Origin: Methanoregula sp.
GTDB taxonomy: Archaea > Halobacteriota > Methanomicrobia > Methanomicrobiales > Methanospirillaceae
Assembly (NCBI GenBank): GCA_003157895.1
Contig: PMKW01000118.1
Span: forward strand, 1-14,017
Direction of reading: 5' to 3'
DNA length: 14,017 nt
Positions 12,252 to 14,017 of the stretch are shown in pieces (within the stretch, counting starts at the first letter, position 1; each line of letters begins with the position of its first letter). The position numbers were made by a program, and so were the translations under genes. The notes under the pieces were generated by a model. That model saw only the letters and a list, made by a program, of their open reading frames with translations. It had not been told where the DNA came from and made no database searches.

Positions 12252-13415
12252 TCAGCCGTTCAGGTGCCGCTGGAGGGATTTCCAGGGATACGGCAGGAGG
12301 GCCATCAGTATGATGGCAACAACAATCACGATGGGGATGGTACCCAGTGCTGTCCCGAGAGAATAGTGATCTGCTATCAGACCGTTTACTGCAACCCCGA
12401 GACCGCCGAATCCTATGGTGAGCCCGAGCATCAGTCCCGAGGCGAGCCCTATATTCTGCGGCAGGAGCTCATGGCCCATGGCAACGGCAACCGCGAACGT
12501 AGCCCAGAGGCAGAACCCGAAACCGAGCAGGGCGATGACAGCAGGTAATCCCGACATGAGCATGAAGAGGCAGAAGAACGGGATCGCACCTGCGAGGGCA
12601 AAGACCATGAACTCCTTCCTGCCGAACCGGTCTGAGATGCGGCCGCCGGCCACCTGCCCGGCAACGCCGCAGAGAAGCATCAACGTCATGATCAGACTCG
12701 CGATCACGAACGTATAACCCTGCGAGACGAGGTATGTCGGGAGGAAGGTAAGGGCGGCAAAGATTGCCCATGCCCTGAGAATGGAAGCGACCATCAGGAT
12801 GACAAAGGGCCATCTCGACAGTACTTCGGCAGGAGTTTCCACCGGGACCGCATGAGCTTCTTTTGCAGCCGCGATTCCGCCCGGCAGAAGAATCCTGAGG
12901 ACAAAGACCATCACCATGGCGGGGATGACAAGAAACAAGAGCCCGGGAAGACCCAGCCCCCAGACGAGCATGCCGGCCAGTACGGGGCCGATGGCGTACC
13001 CGAGATTGCCGCCAACCACGAAGTACGAGGTGATCTTTCCCCGGTTTTCACGGGTGCAGAGCCGGCTCACGATGCTGAGGGCTGTCGGATGGAAGCAGGC
13101 ATGGCCGAGCGCCGCGAGAACGGCAAAAGCCATGATAAGGTAGTAGTCTTTTGCAATGCCCATGAGGGCGACAAAGACAGCGCTGATAAAAAGGCTGACA
13201 CTCACGCTGATGGTGAGCCCCCTCTTATCCGAGAGCCAGCCGATGACCGGCTGGGTAAAGGACGAGGTCACATTATATGCCGTTACCAGGAGCCCTGCGG
13301 CAAGGTAGGAATAGCCGTTTTGGGCGATGAGGATCGGCAGGATGGCCGGCAGCACCGGCATGTAGATGTCGGTGATCATATGGGCTGCGGCAAGCCCGGT
13401 GATGGTATTTTTCAC
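12252..13415 (-). CDS. MFS transporter, Fsr-like
   Basis: A 387-residue major facilitator superfamily exporter with about 12 membrane spans. The N-terminus (GLAAAHMITDIYMPVLPAILPIL) has the H-x-x-x-D-x-Y...LP...LP pattern of the fosmidomycin-resistance (Fsr) branch. The loop between spans 2 and 3 carries the MFS signature as GWLSDKRGL, and the repeat of it in the second half is GRISDRFGRKE. A central loop (PGGIAAAKEAHAVPVETPAE) links the two six-span halves. Substrates of this branch are small molecules or drugs driven out by the proton gradient; the natural one here is unknown. It starts at GTG 13415 with no clear Shine-Dalgarno site, 14 bases after the METTL5-like gene, so translation probably depends on the shared transcript. 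A CGGCT-TC-AGCCG hairpin spans its stop (12247-12258). Confidence 0.9.
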   Translation of the reverse strand: MKNTITGLAAAHMITDIYMPVLPAILPILIAQNGYSYLAAGLLVTAYNVTSSFTQPVIGWLSDKRGLTISVSVSLFISAVFVALMGIAKDYYLIMAFAVLAALGHACFHPTALSIVSRLCTRENRGKITSYFVVGGNLGYAIGPVLAGMLVWGLGLPGLLFLVIPAMVMVFVLRILLPGGIAAAKEAHAVPVETPAEVLSRWPFVILMVASILRAWAIFAALTFLPTYLVSQGYTFVIASLIMTLMLLCGVAGQVAGGRISDRFGRKEFMVFALAGAIPFFCLFMLMSGLPAVIALLGFGFCLWATFAVAVAMGHELLPQNIGLASGLMLGLTIGFGGLGVAVNGLIADHYSLGTALGTIPIVIVVAIILMALLPYPWKSLQRHLNG

Positions 13416-13429
13416 GCTGCGTGGCGGGA

Positions 13430-14017
13430 TTACCGTGTCTGTTTCAGGCGTAAAATCTCGACCTCGAATTCCTGCATGTCTTTTGTGTGGAAGGCAAAGG
13501 TGCGCTTGATCGGGAACGCTCCCCCGATCTTGTCGGTGATCTCTGCTCTCTGTGCAGTGTAAGCTTCAACAAATGAGATGGATCCCGCATTAAAGATACT
13601 GTAGGTGACAGGGGCCACGGCAAGGGCGCAGTCGATGAACGGGCGATCGGCATGGGCTTTCTGCGCCCCGAACGGCGGGTTCATGACAACGGTATCGCAG
13701 GTACCGATCCGCTCCCGGCACCCGCCTTCCCGTATGTCTGTTGCAAGAAACGTAACGTCTGTCTCGAGAAGCGCTGCATTCTTCCGGGCCACGGCCAGCG
13801 CCCTTTCGTCAATGTCAACACCGGTGACGGATGCAGCCCCGAGGAGCGCTGCACCAATGGCGAGCACCCCTGTTCCGCACCCGAGATCGCAGACCCGCTT
13901 TCCCTCAATATCGTCTTTCATCAGGGCGTGGTAGATGAGCCGGGCGGCAAGCGGGGCCGGCGTCTGGTACTGTTCGAGCGCTGCCTGCGGGCGGGAGAAC
14001 CCGGCAAGGCGCTGGAG
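13430..14017 (-). CDS. METTL5-like rRNA adenine methyltransferase (partial)
   Basis: A 195-residue portion; the N-terminus lies beyond the right edge. The visible part begins LQRLAGFSRPQAALEQYQT, whose F-x-x-P-x-x-x-LEQY-x-T pattern is the METTL5 N-terminal signature, and the upstream frame is open to the last base. The SAM-binding motif is DLGCGTGVLAIGAALLGA, the acidic motif DIDERALAVA, and the catalytic motif NPPFG, which marks N6-adenine methyltransferases. The eukaryotic relative METTL5 places m6A on 18S rRNA with TRMT112; archaeal homologues are expected to modify the equivalent 16S adenine, but this is inferred. The C-terminus (FAFHTKDMQEFEVEILRLKQTR) ends with the last strand. It is the first visible gene of a likely two-gene unit with the MFS transporter. 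Confidence 0.92.
   Translation of the reverse strand, partial: LQRLAGFSRPQAALEQYQTPAPLAARLIYHALMKDDIEGKRVCDLGCGTGVLAIGAALLGAASVTGVDIDERALAVARKNAALLETDVTFLATDIREGGCRERIGTCDTVVMNPPFGAQKAHADRPFIDCALAVAPVTYSIFNAGSISFVEAYTAQRAEITDKIGGAFPIKRTFAFHTKDMQEFEVEILRLKQTR

Noticed and set aside
12852..13562. A 236-codon open frame antisense to the MFS transporter and METTL5-like gene
   Set aside because: It spans two well-supported genes on the opposite strand and has charged low-quality sequence without domain motifs.
1..14017. CRISPR array, insertion sequence, prophage or defence system
   Set aside because: No regularly spaced repeats, transposase, integrase, nuclease or terminal inverted repeats were seen; the only repeats are the lipoprotein paralogy and one pair of 13-base direct repeats.

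Overview
The window looks like chromosomal DNA from a euryarchaeal methanogen, most likely a Methanomicrobiales relative such as Methanoregula; this is inference, because no methanogenesis gene or rRNA is present. The archaeal signs are A/T-rich TATA-type boxes about 27 nt before start codons or leaders, oligo-T termination tracts, Shine-Dalgarno sites of the GAGGTGATC type, and an archaeal METTL5-like rRNA methyltransferase. I see no tRNA, rRNA, transposase, insertion sequence, phage gene or CRISPR array.

Layout. 67-711 (+) is a ribbon-helix-helix-like protein. 734-3425 (-) holds two intact lipoprotein genes with a decayed third between them. 3426-3892 is non-coding. 3893-6039 (+) holds a short-chain dehydrogenase, a secreted Cys-rich protein and a zinc-ribbon membrane protein. 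6163-6756 (-) is a third intact lipoprotein, divergent from an HSL-type esterase at 6985-7890 (+). A fossil lipoprotein 5' end lies at 7941-8035 (-). 8266-11985 (+) holds a further lipoprotein, a DUF6159-like membrane protein, an unknown 149-residue protein, a small membrane protein and a TylF-like methyltransferase. On the minus strand follow a 59-residue two-helix membrane protein (12005-12184), an Fsr-like MFS transporter (12252-13415) and the METTL5-like methyltransferase, which runs off the right edge.

The main theme is an envelope lipoprotein family. Six loci, four intact and two broken, share a signal peptide of exactly 22 residues with Cys at 23 and a start-[KR]-x-S N-terminus. Two extracytoplasmic domains occur in different arrangements: domain A (Trp/Gly-rich, barrel-like) alone at 2769-3425, domain B (with a VTVPAGT motif) alone at 6163-6756, and A plus a Ser/Gly/Thr linker plus B at 734-1999. 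The fossil 5' end and the frameshifted copy show that the family is duplicating, recombining and decaying here. The rest is mostly single transcription units; only the METTL5/MFS pair looks like an operon.
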